DNA of 6,444 nucleotides, taken from positions 1 to 6,444 of the forward strand of contig JASLDK010000088.1 of assembly GCA_030145945.1 (NCBI GenBank). Reading direction: 5' to 3'. Positions 1-6,444 of this stretch are shown here, piece after piece; positions within the stretch are counted from its first letter, which is position 1, and each line of letters begins with the position of its first letter. A program made the translations under genes and the position numbers. The DNA comes from Nocardioides sp. GTDB taxonomy: Bacteria > Actinomycetota > Actinomycetes > Propionibacteriales > Nocardioidaceae. Under the pieces are notes generated by a model that was not told the DNA's origin, did no database searches, and was given only the letters and a program-made list of their open reading frames with translations.

Positions 1-989
1 CGCTGCTACCGGTCGACGGTCCGGGCGGGCGGCTCTACGACTTCGTCTACCTGTGGCACATGCCGGCGTTCGTGTTCGTGTCCGGTTACCTCTCCCGCGG
101 GTTCCGCTTCACCTCGGCGCGGCTGTGGCAGCTGGTGACCACGCTGCTCGTTCCCTACCTCGTCTTCGAAGGAGCTCTCGGCTGGTTCCGGATCCACGTG
201 GGCGGTGAACGCCTGGAGGACATGTGGGCCGACCCGCACTTCCCGTTGTGGTACCTGCTCGCGATGGTCGCCTGGCGACTCCTCACCCCGATCTTCCGGC
301 CGATGTGGGGTGGTCTGGTCGTGGCGGTCGGTGTCAGCGTCGCCAGCGGCTTTGTGACAGGGGAGTGGATGAGTCTGTTCGACCTGCCGCGGATCCTCGG
401 TTTCCTGCCGTTCTTCGTGCTCGGCCTCAAGGCGACCCCGGAGCGGATGGAGTGGTTGCGTGGCCGCGTTCCGGCGCTGCTGGGTGTGGCGAGTTTCGCG
501 GCGATCGGGGTTCTCGCCGTCTCGCTTGCCGAATGGGCTGACCGCTCCTACCTCTACTACCGACCGTACGAGATGATCGGCGACCCGACACCCACCGCCG
601 TCCTGACCCGCTTGCTGGTCCTGGGCGTCGGTGCCGCCGGCGCCTTCGCGTGGCTCGCGCTGGTTCCGCGGATCACCGGTTGGTTCACTGCCATGGGCTC
701 GGCCACGATGGTCGTCTATCTGTTCCACGGCTTCGCCGTGAAGGAGTTGGAGTACGTCGGATTCGTGACCTGGGCCCACGACCGGCAGTGGCTCGGGCTC
801 GTGGCGGCCGTGGGCCTCGGCGTCGCCATCGCGCTCGGACTGGCCGTCCGGCCGGTACGACGGGTGTTGGAGCGCATCGTCGACCCGTTCGACCTCGCCC
901 AGCGCAGGGTGCGCGAAGCCGTGCAGCTCACCGCTGTGGTTCGCGAGCAGGAGGCTGCGGACGACAGCCTGGTGATGAGTGGCCGGTAG
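1..989 (+). CDS. Acyltransferase-3 family membrane protein (fucose 4-O-acetylase-like), 5' end missing
   Basis: The reading frame is open from base 3 to a TAG at 987-989, giving 328 visible residues. The start lies upstream of the window; the family normally has roughly 60 more residues containing the first membrane segment and a catalytic His. Visible family signatures are LYDFVYLWHMPAFVFVSGY at about residues 11-29 (the 'FHMPxFFxxSGY' block of acyltransferase-3 proteins) and VVYLFHGF near residue 242, a conserved late block. Between them are many hydrophobic helices typical of a 10-TM integral membrane enzyme, and the C-terminus is a charged, probably cytoplasmic tail rich in Arg and Glu. 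Family members move acyl groups from the cytoplasm onto sugars or other envelope molecules; the substrate here cannot be told. The downstream gene begins 42 bp later with no visible terminator, so co-transcription is possible. Family assignment is firm; the O-acetylase subtype is inferred. Confidence 0.88.
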   Translation, partial: LLPVDGPGGRLYDFVYLWHMPAFVFVSGYLSRGFRFTSARLWQLVTTLLVPYLVFEGALGWFRIHVGGERLEDMWADPHFPLWYLLAMVAWRLLTPIFRPMWGGLVVAVGVSVASGFVTGEWMSLFDLPRILGFLPFFVLGLKATPERMEWLRGRVPALLGVASFAAIGVLAVSLAEWADRSYLYYRPYEMIGDPTPTAVLTRLLVLGVGAAGAFAWLALVPRITGWFTAMGSATMVVYLFHGFAVKELEYVGFVTWAHDRQWLGLVAAVGLGVAIALGLAVRPVRRVLERIVDPFDLAQRRVREAVQLTAVVREQEAADDSLVMSGR

Positions 990-1031
990 CCTTCGGCACA
1001 TGTTCGTCAGCCCCGTCGCCGGAGTCCGTTC

Positions 1032-1976
1032 GTGAGCGCCGGGCTGTTCGGCCTGCTCGATGACGTCGCGGCGATCGCCAAGATGGCTGCCGCGTCGATG
1101 GACGACGTGAGCGCTGCTGCGGGGAAGGCGACCGCGAAGGCCGCCGGTGTCGTCATCGACGACACCGCCGTGACGCCGCAGTACGTCCAAGGTGTTGCCG
1201 CAGCGCGAGAGCTCCCGGTCGTCAAGAAGATCGCGATCGGATCGATCCGCAACAAGCTGTTGATCATCCTCCCGGCGGCGTTGCTGCTCAGCGAGTTCCT
1301 GCCCGGGCTGCTCCCGATCATCCTGATGCTGGGCGGCACCTTCCTCGCCTACGAGGGCGCCCACAAGGTCTGGCACCTGGCGAGCGGTCACGACGACCAC
1401 GACGCGCCTGTCGCTGAGGTGAGCCCGGAAGCCGAGAAGGACCTGGTCGCCGGCGCGATCCGCACCGATCTCATCCTGTCCGCCGAGATCATGGTCATCG
1501 CGCTCGCATCGGTCGACGACGAGACCTTCTGGACCAAACTGGCCACGCTGCTGGTCGTGGCCTTCGTGATCACCATCGCGGTCTATGGCGTGGTCGCCCT
1601 GATCGTGAAGATGGACGACGTCGGGCTCTCCCTGGCGCAGCGGTCCTCGTCGGCCGTCCAGGCTGTCGGTCGTGGTCTGGTCGCCTTCATGCCGCGACTG
1701 CTGGCGATCATCTCGATCGTCGGGACCGTCGCGATGCTCTGGGTCGGCGGCCACATCCTGCTGGTCAACGTGCACGAGGCGGGCTGGTGGGACGCGCCCT
1801 ACGACTGGGTCCATGGCATCGAGCACGACATCAAGCACGCCGTCCACGGGTTCCTCGGCGCCAGCTTCGCCTGGCTCGCCAACACCGGCATCTCGGCGGT
1901 GATCGGACTGGTCGTGGGTTCGGTGGTCGTGTTCGTCGTACGGCTCCTGCCCTTCGGCGGCGACAAGACTGCTTGA
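1032..1976 (+). CDS. DUF808 / YedI-family integral membrane protein
   Basis: This is a 314-residue membrane protein starting at GTG, with GGAG at 1021-1024 seven bases upstream. The nearest upstream ATG (1000) is out of frame and terminates at once, so GTG is the best start. The N-terminus (SAGLFGLLDDVAAIAKMAA), the block NKLLIILPAALLLSEFLP (about residues 74-91), YEGAHKVWH (107-115) and AIRTDLILSAEIMVIAL (142-158) are hallmarks of DUF808 proteins such as E. coli YedI, which is of similar length (about 305 aa). About six hydrophobic segments are visible, near residues 75-90, 92-108, 144-160, 171-193, 221-245 and 286-305. A His/Asp-rich loop lies at 116-124 and another His-containing loop at about 248-272. 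The family has no well-established biochemical function, and none is claimed. A strong hairpin starts 11 bp after the stop, so the transcript probably ends here. Confidence 0.93.
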   Translation: MSAGLFGLLDDVAAIAKMAAASMDDVSAAAGKATAKAAGVVIDDTAVTPQYVQGVAAARELPVVKKIAIGSIRNKLLIILPAALLLSEFLPGLLPIILMLGGTFLAYEGAHKVWHLASGHDDHDAPVAEVSPEAEKDLVAGAIRTDLILSAEIMVIALASVDDETFWTKLATLLVVAFVITIAVYGVVALIVKMDDVGLSLAQRSSSAVQAVGRGLVAFMPRLLAIISIVGTVAMLWVGGHILLVNVHEAGWWDAPYDWVHGIEHDIKHAVHGFLGASFAWLANTGISAVIGLVVGSVVVFVVRLLPFGGDKTA

Positions 1977-1986
1977 CGGGCACAGG

Positions 1987-2022
1987 GGTGGGGGCTTCCC
2001 AGATCTCTGGGAAGCCCCCACC
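1987..2022 (+). terminator. Long perfect-stem hairpin terminator after the DUF808 gene
   Basis: The left arm GGTGGGGGCTTCCCAGA (1987-2003) is exactly complementary to TCTGGGAAGCCCCCACC (2006-2022). The hairpin has a 16-bp closed stem and a four-base ATCT loop, and begins 11 bp after the TGA. No T-run follows, which fits the I-shaped terminators common in actinobacteria. Because the repeat is perfect it could also stop transcription from the other strand, but no minus-strand gene is seen nearby. Confidence 0.85.
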
Positions 2023-2090
2023 GCCTGAGGATCTGGGCTGCCGAGAACCCGCTCGCTTGGGATGGTCGGCGTACCGCTGCGACGGCCAGC

Positions 2091-3548
2091 ATGTGGCCCA
2101 TGACGACGACATCCGCGACATCTGCGACTCCACTGGCCGCCCCCCGGGCCGCCCCTGACCGGAAGGTCAGCATCGCCGTCGCCTGTGTGGCGACCGTGAT
2201 GCTGATGCTGGACGTCAGCGTGGTCAACACCGCTCTCGACGACATCGCCGCCGGGCTCGGCGCGGGCCTGTCCGGACTGCAGTGGGTCGTCGACGCCTAC
2301 ACCCTGCCGCTGGCCGCGGTCGTGCTGTCCGCCGGCGCGATCGCCGACCGCTTCGGCCGCAAGCAGGTGTTCCTCGGCGGCATGGCGCTGTTCACCCTTG
2401 CCTCGGCCGCGTGCGCCCTCTCGCCGGGCATCGCCACGCTCGTCCTGGCCCGTGCTGTCCAGGGCATCGGCGCGGCGGTGCTGTTCGCCACCGCCCTCGC
2501 GCTGATCTCCGAGGTGACCCCGACCGCCGAGGACCGTGCCAAGGCGCTTGGCGTCTACGGCGCCTCGATCGGTGCTGCCTTCGCCGTCGGTCCGTTCGTC
2601 GGTGGCGTGCTGACCGACGCCATCGGCTGGCGTGCGATCTTCTGGTGCAACGTGCCGATCGGCCTGCTCACCCTGGCCCTGGCCCGCCGGGTCCGCGAGA
2701 GCCGTGACCCGCGGGCACGCCGGCTCGACGTACCCGGTCAGATCGCCCTCGTCGTCGGCCTCTTCCGCCTCGTGCTCGCCCTGCTGCGAGGAAACGAACA
2801 CGGCTGGGGCAGCGGCGTGGTGGCCGGCTCGCTGGTCGGCGCCGCGGTCGCCTTCGTGGCGCTCATCGTGATCGAGCACCGCTCCCAGGCGCCGATGCTC
2901 CCGCTGGTGCACTTCCGCCGACCTGCCTTCAGCGCACCGCAGGTGCTCGTATTCGGCATCTCGGCGTCCTTCTTCGCAGGCTTCCTCTACCTCACGCTGT
3001 ACCTCCAGGGAGTCGTCGGGTTGAGTCCACTGCAGACCGGGCTGGCGTACCTGCCCGGCACCGCACTCGTCTTCGTGGTCTCCGGGATGACAGCTGGATT
3101 GATGGTCCGGTTCGCGCCCGCCGCGCTGGCAGTTGTCGGCCTGCTGCTCGTCGCCGCCGGCATGGCCGTCTTCGCCTGGACCACCCACCCGGACTCCGGT
3201 TGGGTCTCGATCCTGCCCGGCTTCCTGCTCGCCAGCGTCGGCACCGGACTGTTCAACCCGTCCGGCAGCGCTCTCGCCCTCGCCGCGCTGCCGCCCGAGC
3301 AGAGCGGTCTCGCGGCCGGCGCGAACGACACCTTCCGCCAGGCAGGTCTGGCCGTCGGCGTCGCCTGGCTCGGCACCTTCGTCCCGGCTGCCGGACCGTA
3401 CGGCGCCGACGCCGTCGCATTCGTCGAGGGGCTTCACCATGCGGTGCTCGCGGGTGCGGCCGTCGCGCTCGCGTGCGCGGTCGCGGGTGCCGTCCTGCTC
3501 CGGGCGGGCCGCACGCAGGCCATGGAGAGTCGAGGAGATTCCCGATGA
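2091..3548 (+). CDS. MFS transporter, DHA2 family (EmrB/QacA-like drug:H+ antiporter)
   Basis: This is a 485-residue polytopic membrane protein (482 if the second ATG at 2100 is used). Neither start has a good ribosome site; GACGG at 2081-2085 slightly favours 2091. Counting from the second Met, the signatures in order are: motif D1 LDVSVVNTAL (37-46, TM1); motif A GAIADRFGRKQV (79-90); motif B with Arg in LARAVQGIGAA (116-126); and motif C GASIGAAFAVGPFVGG (154-169), the antiporter motif. WRAIFWCNVPIGL (178-190) is typical of DHA2 exporters. Motif C together with about 14 hydrophobic segments supports proton-coupled efflux across the inner membrane. The substrate cannot be read from sequence. 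No TetR or MarR regulator gene, the usual partner of such exporters, lies beside it in this window. It is isolated by the terminator upstream and by the separate ahcY promoter downstream. The length is normal for the family. Confidence 0.93.
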   Translation: MWPMTTTSATSATPLAAPRAAPDRKVSIAVACVATVMLMLDVSVVNTALDDIAAGLGAGLSGLQWVVDAYTLPLAAVVLSAGAIADRFGRKQVFLGGMALFTLASAACALSPGIATLVLARAVQGIGAAVLFATALALISEVTPTAEDRAKALGVYGASIGAAFAVGPFVGGVLTDAIGWRAIFWCNVPIGLLTLALARRVRESRDPRARRLDVPGQIALVVGLFRLVLALLRGNEHGWGSGVVAGSLVGAAVAFVALIVIEHRSQAPMLPLVHFRRPAFSAPQVLVFGISASFFAGFLYLTLYLQGVVGLSPLQTGLAYLPGTALVFVVSGMTAGLMVRFAPAALAVVGLLLVAAGMAVFAWTTHPDSGWVSILPGFLLASVGTGLFNPSGSALALAALPPEQSGLAAGANDTFRQAGLAVGVAWLGTFVPAAGPYGADAVAFVEGLHHAVLAGAAVALACAVAGAVLLRAGRTQAMESRGDSR

Positions 3549-3573
3549 TTCCCCGGCGCTCGGAGGCCGCTTG

Positions 3574-3579
3574 TAGGGT
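3574..3579 (+). promoter_or_regulatory. Candidate -10 element of the ahcY promoter
   Basis: TAGGGT, in the context TTGTAGGGTG, fits the actinobacterial TAnnnT -10 pattern and lies 25 bp after the MFS stop. Transcription would begin near 3586, leaving a leader of about 75 nt before the ahcY ATG. No convincing TTGAC-like -35 is seen 16-19 bp upstream, so the call rests on the -10 and its position. Confidence 0.4.
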
Positions 3580-3590
3580 GAGCCACGTCA

Positions 3591-3653
3591 TGCGCGGGAG
3601 ATCCCGGCATAGCGCAGATGCGCCGCATGATCACGACGCTCGAACCTCGAGGA
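3591..3653 (+). promoter_or_regulatory. Structured ahcY leader: three small hairpins, the last covering the ribosome site
   Basis: Three inverted repeats follow one another in the predicted 5' leader. At 3591-3609, TGC-CGGG pairs with CCCG-GCA around an AGAT loop, with one bulged G at 3594. At 3612-3623, GCGC pairs with GCGC around another AGAT loop. At 3639-3651, CTCGA pairs with TCGAG around ACC. The last hairpin includes most of the Shine-Dalgarno GAGGA (3649-3653), which stands 6 nt before the ATG. This arrangement would allow translation to be switched by opening or closing the third hairpin. It does not match the SAH riboswitch consensus as I remember it. The stems are short and could be chance in GC-rich DNA. 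Confidence 0.3.
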
Positions 3654-3659
3654 TCACTC

Positions 3660-5099
<1,440 letters not shown>

Positions 5100-5113
5100 T
5101 GGCGCGAGCGTGT

Positions 5114-5149
5114 CGCCGCTGATCGACGCCTCCGCGGAGATCAGCGGCG
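5114..5149 (+). terminator. Hairpin terminator after ahcY
   Basis: CGCCGCTGATC (5114-5124) is perfectly complementary to GATCAGCGGCG (5139-5149). Inside, a tandem G-A/A-G mismatch (5125-5126 with 5137-5138) is followed by three further G-C pairs and a CTCC loop, so the hairpin is nearly continuous. It starts 14 bp after the ahcY stop and lacks a T-run, like the terminator at 1987. Confidence 0.75.
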
Positions 5150-5150
5150 C

Positions 5151-5189
5151 CCTCGCTCCGGTCGCTCGTGCCTCGCTCCCTACGCTCCG
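5151..5189. repeat. CTCGCTCC-rich degenerate repeat tract
   Basis: The nonamer CCTCGCTCC occurs at 5151-5159 and again at 5171-5179. Related pieces are TCGCTCG at 5162-5168 and CGCTCCG at 5183-5189. The tract sits directly behind the ahcY hairpin in non-coding DNA. It resembles the short low-complexity elements that recur between genes in some GC-rich actinobacteria, but only a genome-wide count would show whether it is a dispersed family. Confidence 0.4.
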
Positions 5190-5273
5190 TCGCCGCAGTT
5201 CCCCGCGCTCGGCGTCGGCGGCGACACGCTGCCGCGCGCGCGGTTGGTCGCCGTAGGTGGTTGAGGTCGACGG

Positions 5274-5295
5274 GCGGCAAGACGGCGGCAAGACG
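5274..5295. repeat. Tandem duplication of an 11-bp unit
   Basis: The unit GCGGCAAGACG is present twice, exactly and back to back (5274-5284 and 5285-5295), immediately before the second hairpin. The spacing is about one helical turn, so both copies would face the same side of the DNA. That is compatible with a paired protein site, but slippage duplication is the simpler explanation. Confidence 0.6.
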
Positions 5296-5297
5296 AT

Positions 5298-5332
5298 CCG
5301 AACCCCGCACTCACTCCGGGTGCGGGGTTCGG
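5298..5332. terminator. Second strong hairpin, upstream of the toxin-antitoxin promoter
   Basis: CCGAACCCCGCAC (5298-5310) is perfectly complementary to GTGCGGGGTTCGG (5320-5332), giving a 13-bp stem with a 9-nt loop. It lies about 200 bp after ahcY and 25 bp before the vapB -10. This makes it a likely insulator that stops read-through from ahcY into the toxin-antitoxin operon. No T-run follows immediately; a short TTT comes about 12 bases later. Confidence 0.65.
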
Positions 5333-5353
5333 TGCGTCCCGCCTTTCCCCGCG

Positions 5354-5393
5354 AGATATACTGAAGTTTGAAAGTACATATCTTCGGGGTGAG
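5354..5393 (+). promoter_or_regulatory. AT-rich promoter/operator island and ribosome site of vapBC
   Basis: TATACT at 5357-5362 is an excellent -10 hexamer and lies in the most AT-rich stretch of the window. The -35 region is not recognisable. The -10 is half of an imperfect dyad: ATATACT on the left and AGTACATAT (5373-5381) on the right, with TACT/AGTA exact and an extra two bases on one side. The dyad spans the predicted transcription start near 5369. VapB proteins usually repress their own operon by binding such dyads, so autoregulation is inferred. GGGGTGAG (5386-5393) is the ribosome site, 4 nt before the vapB ATG. Confidence 0.5.
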
Positions 5394-5397
5394 TCAG

Positions 5398-5604
5398 ATG
5401 GCGAAGACGCTGATCGACATTGACGAGACGTTGCTGGCGGACGCGATGGCGGCGACCGGACAGACCACGAAGAAGGGCGCGGTCACCGTTGCGCTGCTGG
5501 AGGTCGTGCGCGCGGCGCGCGCCCGGGCGTACGTCGAGCAGATTCGCGCGGGGCTCGGCAGGGACCTCGATGACCCGGACGTCGTGGCATCCGCGCAGCG
5601 ATGA
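5398..5604 (+). CDS. vapB: VapB-family antitoxin (ribbon-helix-helix)
   Basis: This 68-aa protein starts MAKTLIDIDETLLADAMAATG, the classic VapB beginning. It has a short beta strand (about residues 4-9) for operator binding, helix A (11-20), a turn with TTKKGAV (23-29), then helix B running into VVRAARARA. The C-terminal third (about 43-68, ending in DDPDVVASAQR) is acidic and would wrap the toxin. The ATG at 5398 is chosen over upstream in-frame non-ATG codons because it follows GGGGTGAG and begins exactly at the conserved MAKTLID. The stop overlaps the start of the next gene as ATGA (5601-5604), the usual translational coupling in toxin-antitoxin operons. The gene is intact. Its partner is frameshifted, so it may now be an orphan antitoxin. 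Confidence 0.88.
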   Translation: MAKTLIDIDETLLADAMAATGQTTKKGAVTVALLEVVRAARARAYVEQIRAGLGRDLDDPDVVASAQR

Positions 5605-6040
5605 CTCCACTGTCCCTGCGGGACAACTCGGTGATCCGGCTGATCCACCGCTCGACAGCGGTGGCCGAGGAGGTCCTCGCCCTGATCGAGGTCGGGCAGC
5701 GGCGAGCTGCCTCCCGCAGACCCTGGAGGAGTGCTTCTCGACACGGTCGCTCGCAGACTATGACGTCGCGCTCGCGGCCAATCGTCATGCGAAGGTGTTC
5801 CTGCCGCCGGACGCGGAAGTGGTGGACGTTGCGTTCGACATCCAGCGGCGTCTTTTCGAGGTCGGAATGGGGCGAGGGGTCGGCGTCAGCGATCTCCAGA
5901 TCGCGGCGACGGCCATCCGCCACTCGACAGATCAGCGCTCCGTCACGGTCGTGCACTACGACGCGGACTTCGACCTCGTCGCCCGCGTCCGCACGGACCT
6001 CCGGGCGCGATGGATCGTTCCGCGCGGCACCGTCGACTGA
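5601..6040 (+). pseudogene. vapC: VapC-like PIN-domain ribonuclease toxin, broken by a single-base frameshift
   Basis: Two frames together make one PIN-domain protein. Frame one, from ATG 5601, gives MTPLSLRDNSVIRLIHR and runs to ALIEVGQ (ending at 5699). The rest is in the -1 frame from 5702, ASCLPQTLEECFSTRS, ending at TGA 6038-6040. Only two bases (5700-5701) lie where family alignment expects one codon, so loss of one base near 5700-5704 explains the break. Corrected, the toxin is about 146 aa, normal for VapC. All acidic PIN positions survive: Asp8 (DNS), Glu43/44 (LEE), Asp98 (VSDLQIAATA) and Asp121/123 (HYDADFDLVA). The ending RWIVPRGTVD is also typical. Such toxins cleave tRNA or rRNA when free of VapB. 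As written, translation leaves frame after about 33 residues and gives an Arg/Ser-rich tail to a stop at 6126-6128, so the product should be inactive. A sequencing error is a real alternative. Confidence 0.8.
5645..5664 (+). other. Perfect hairpin inside the 5' part of vapC
   Basis: CCACCGCT (5645-5652) pairs exactly with AGCGGTGG (5657-5664) around a CGAC tetraloop. It lies within the coding sequence, 36 bp before the frameshift point. It may simply reflect codon choice. No role is established. Confidence 0.35.
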
Positions 6041-6056
6041 GGATGCCGCGCGGCAC
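6020..6056. repeat. Direct repeat flanking the vapC stop
   Basis: CCGCGCGGCAC occurs exactly at 6020-6030 and 6046-6056, 26 bp apart, with the vapC TGA (6038-6040) between them. The core GCCGCGCGGC of the second copy is itself palindromic. This could be a small duplication scar at the gene end or chance in GC-rich sequence. Confidence 0.45.
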
Positions 6057-6283
6057 GGGCGAGGCCGACGGCCGCGACGACGCCCGCTGCGCCGACGACG
6101 GGCGCATGAATCAGTTGTCACGCGTTGAGGTGGGAGGCGTCGGCGAGGGCTCCGAGATTCACAGCGATCATCCGCGCCCGCGAGGCCGGTCTCGGCGGCT
6201 CCGGAAGCGCCCGAACCTCGGCGCCGACCGGGACGAAGGTCCCGATTCCGAGCAATCGGCCGCCGTGGGCGGCTCGGTGTGTC
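6041..6283 (-). pseudogene. Possible decayed minus-strand gene in the gap after vapC
   Basis: On the minus strand one frame reads GRLLGIGTFVPVGAEVRALP, then ARMIAVNLGALADASHLNA, up to a TGA at 6120-6118. It continues in the same frame as QLIHAPVVGAAGVVAAVGLA with Arg-rich flanks, which looks like a membrane helix. Third positions are mostly G or C across both halves (roughly 85% before the stop by my count), as in real genes of this DNA. A CGA-to-TGA change would join them. The frame is closed on the upstream side by a TAG at about 6286-6284. A 45-aa ORF from TTG 6255 to the TGA, or a shorter one from ATG 6171, is the alternative reading. No ribosome site or known family is recognised. This may be a gene remnant, or an accident of composition. 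Confidence 0.22.
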
Positions 6284-6289
6284 TAGTTT
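6284..6289 (+). promoter_or_regulatory. Candidate -10 of a leaderless promoter
   Basis: TAGTTT fits the TAnnnT pattern and ends 6 bp before the ATG at 6296, so transcription would start at or next to the A of the start codon. No ribosome site precedes that ATG, which agrees with a leaderless mRNA, a common arrangement in actinobacteria. A short dyad GCCGCC-GTG-GGCGGC (6259-6273) covers the expected -35 region. Confidence 0.4.
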
Positions 6290-6295
6290 CGACGG

Positions 6296-6444
6296 ATGCG
6301 ACGCATCCCGTTGATCGTGCTGATTGCCGTCGTCGTCGCTCTCGCGGACCTCTCGACGTGGAGCAGCGCCGATGCGGCAGCGCCGCAGGGACCACACCAG
6401 CTGCAGGGCTGGGGATGCGCGGCCCCGCCCAACTCCGTCGTTGA
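6296..6444 (+). CDS. Secreted protein with N-terminal signal peptide, 3' end missing
   Basis: An open frame from ATG 6296 runs past the window edge (49 codons seen). It begins MRRIPLIVLIAVVVALADLS: a two-Arg n-region, a hydrophobic core at about residues 4-17, then a polar stretch ending in SSADAAAPQ. A signal peptidase I site is plausible after Ala27 (ADA) or Ala29. The visible mature part, QGPHQLQGWGCAAPPNSVV, is too short to name a family. It contains one Cys (residue 41), too far from the core to be a lipobox. The twin Arg lacks the SRRxFLK context of a Tat signal, so Sec export is more likely. The start is supported by the signal peptide and by the -10 placed for leaderless transcription, not by a ribosome site. 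Confidence 0.6.
   Translation, partial: MRRIPLIVLIAVVVALADLSTWSSADAAAPQGPHQLQGWGCAAPPNSVV

Noticed and set aside
6..3440. A stop-free minus-strand frame of about 1144 codons across three genes
   Set aside because: It lies antisense to three genes with clear family motifs. Its translation is a low-complexity mix of Arg, Gly, Asp, His, Gln and Glu with no domain, the usual mirror of GC-rich codon use.
3618..3659. In-frame upstream ATG that would extend AhcY by 14 residues
   Set aside because: The extension is not family-like, has no ribosome site, and would place the start inside the second leader hairpin. The ATG at 3660 has GAGGA at proper spacing.
3549..3659. SAH riboswitch upstream of ahcY
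   Set aside because: The gene and position fit, but the conserved SAH-aptamer core sequences I remember are not present in the leader. A covariance-model search would settle it.
5690..5710. Programmed -1 frameshift in vapC
   Set aside because: No slippery X-XXY-YYZ heptamer is present near the switch. The one strong hairpin (5645-5664) is upstream, not downstream where a stimulator normally lies. A base loss or read error is simpler.
6010..6444. A plus-strand frame of 144 codons covering the window end
   Set aside because: The translation is Arg/Gly/Asp-rich without motifs and overlaps the signal-peptide gene in another frame. It is treated as spurious.

Overview
The window is about 70% GC with a strong G/C preference at third codon positions. 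It also has a GTG start, U-less I-shaped terminators, an apparently leaderless gene and an S-adenosylhomocysteinase of the long type with an internal insert. Together these point to a high-GC actinobacterium. A member of the Nocardioidaceae or a close relative is my best guess, but that is inference and no marker here settles it.

Layout, all intact genes on the + strand. (1) 1-989: 3' part of a membrane O-acyltransferase (acyltransferase-3, fucose 4-O-acetylase-like). (2) 1032-1976: DUF808/YedI-type membrane protein with a GTG start, followed by a perfect long-stem terminator (1987-2022). (3) 2091-3548: DHA2-type (EmrB/QacA-like) MFS drug exporter. (4) 3574-3659: a probable promoter and a short leader that can fold into three small hairpins. 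(5) 3660-5099: ahcY, S-adenosylhomocysteine hydrolase, the housekeeping anchor of the window. (6) 5100-5397: a non-coding, repeat-rich gap with two hairpin terminators, a CTCGCTCC-rich tract and an 11-bp tandem duplication, ending in an AT-rich promoter island. (7) 5398-6040: a VapBC-type toxin-antitoxin pair with an intact antitoxin. The toxin gene is broken by a one-base frameshift near 5700, yet its PIN-domain acidic residues are otherwise preserved. (8) 6041-6283: a gap with coding-like composition on the minus strand, perhaps a decayed gene. (9) 6296-end: start of a secreted or lipid-anchored protein, apparently leaderless and cut by the window edge.

The first four genes look like independent core or peripheral functions (envelope modification, membrane protein, efflux, methyl-cycle recycling) separated by terminators, not one pathway. 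From about 5150 onward the character changes to accessory DNA: repeats, a toxin-antitoxin module, a frameshifted gene and a possible remnant. I do not see a convincing new multi-gene system. The items most worth following are the ahcY leader, the frame-broken vapC beside an intact vapB, and the minus-strand remnant.
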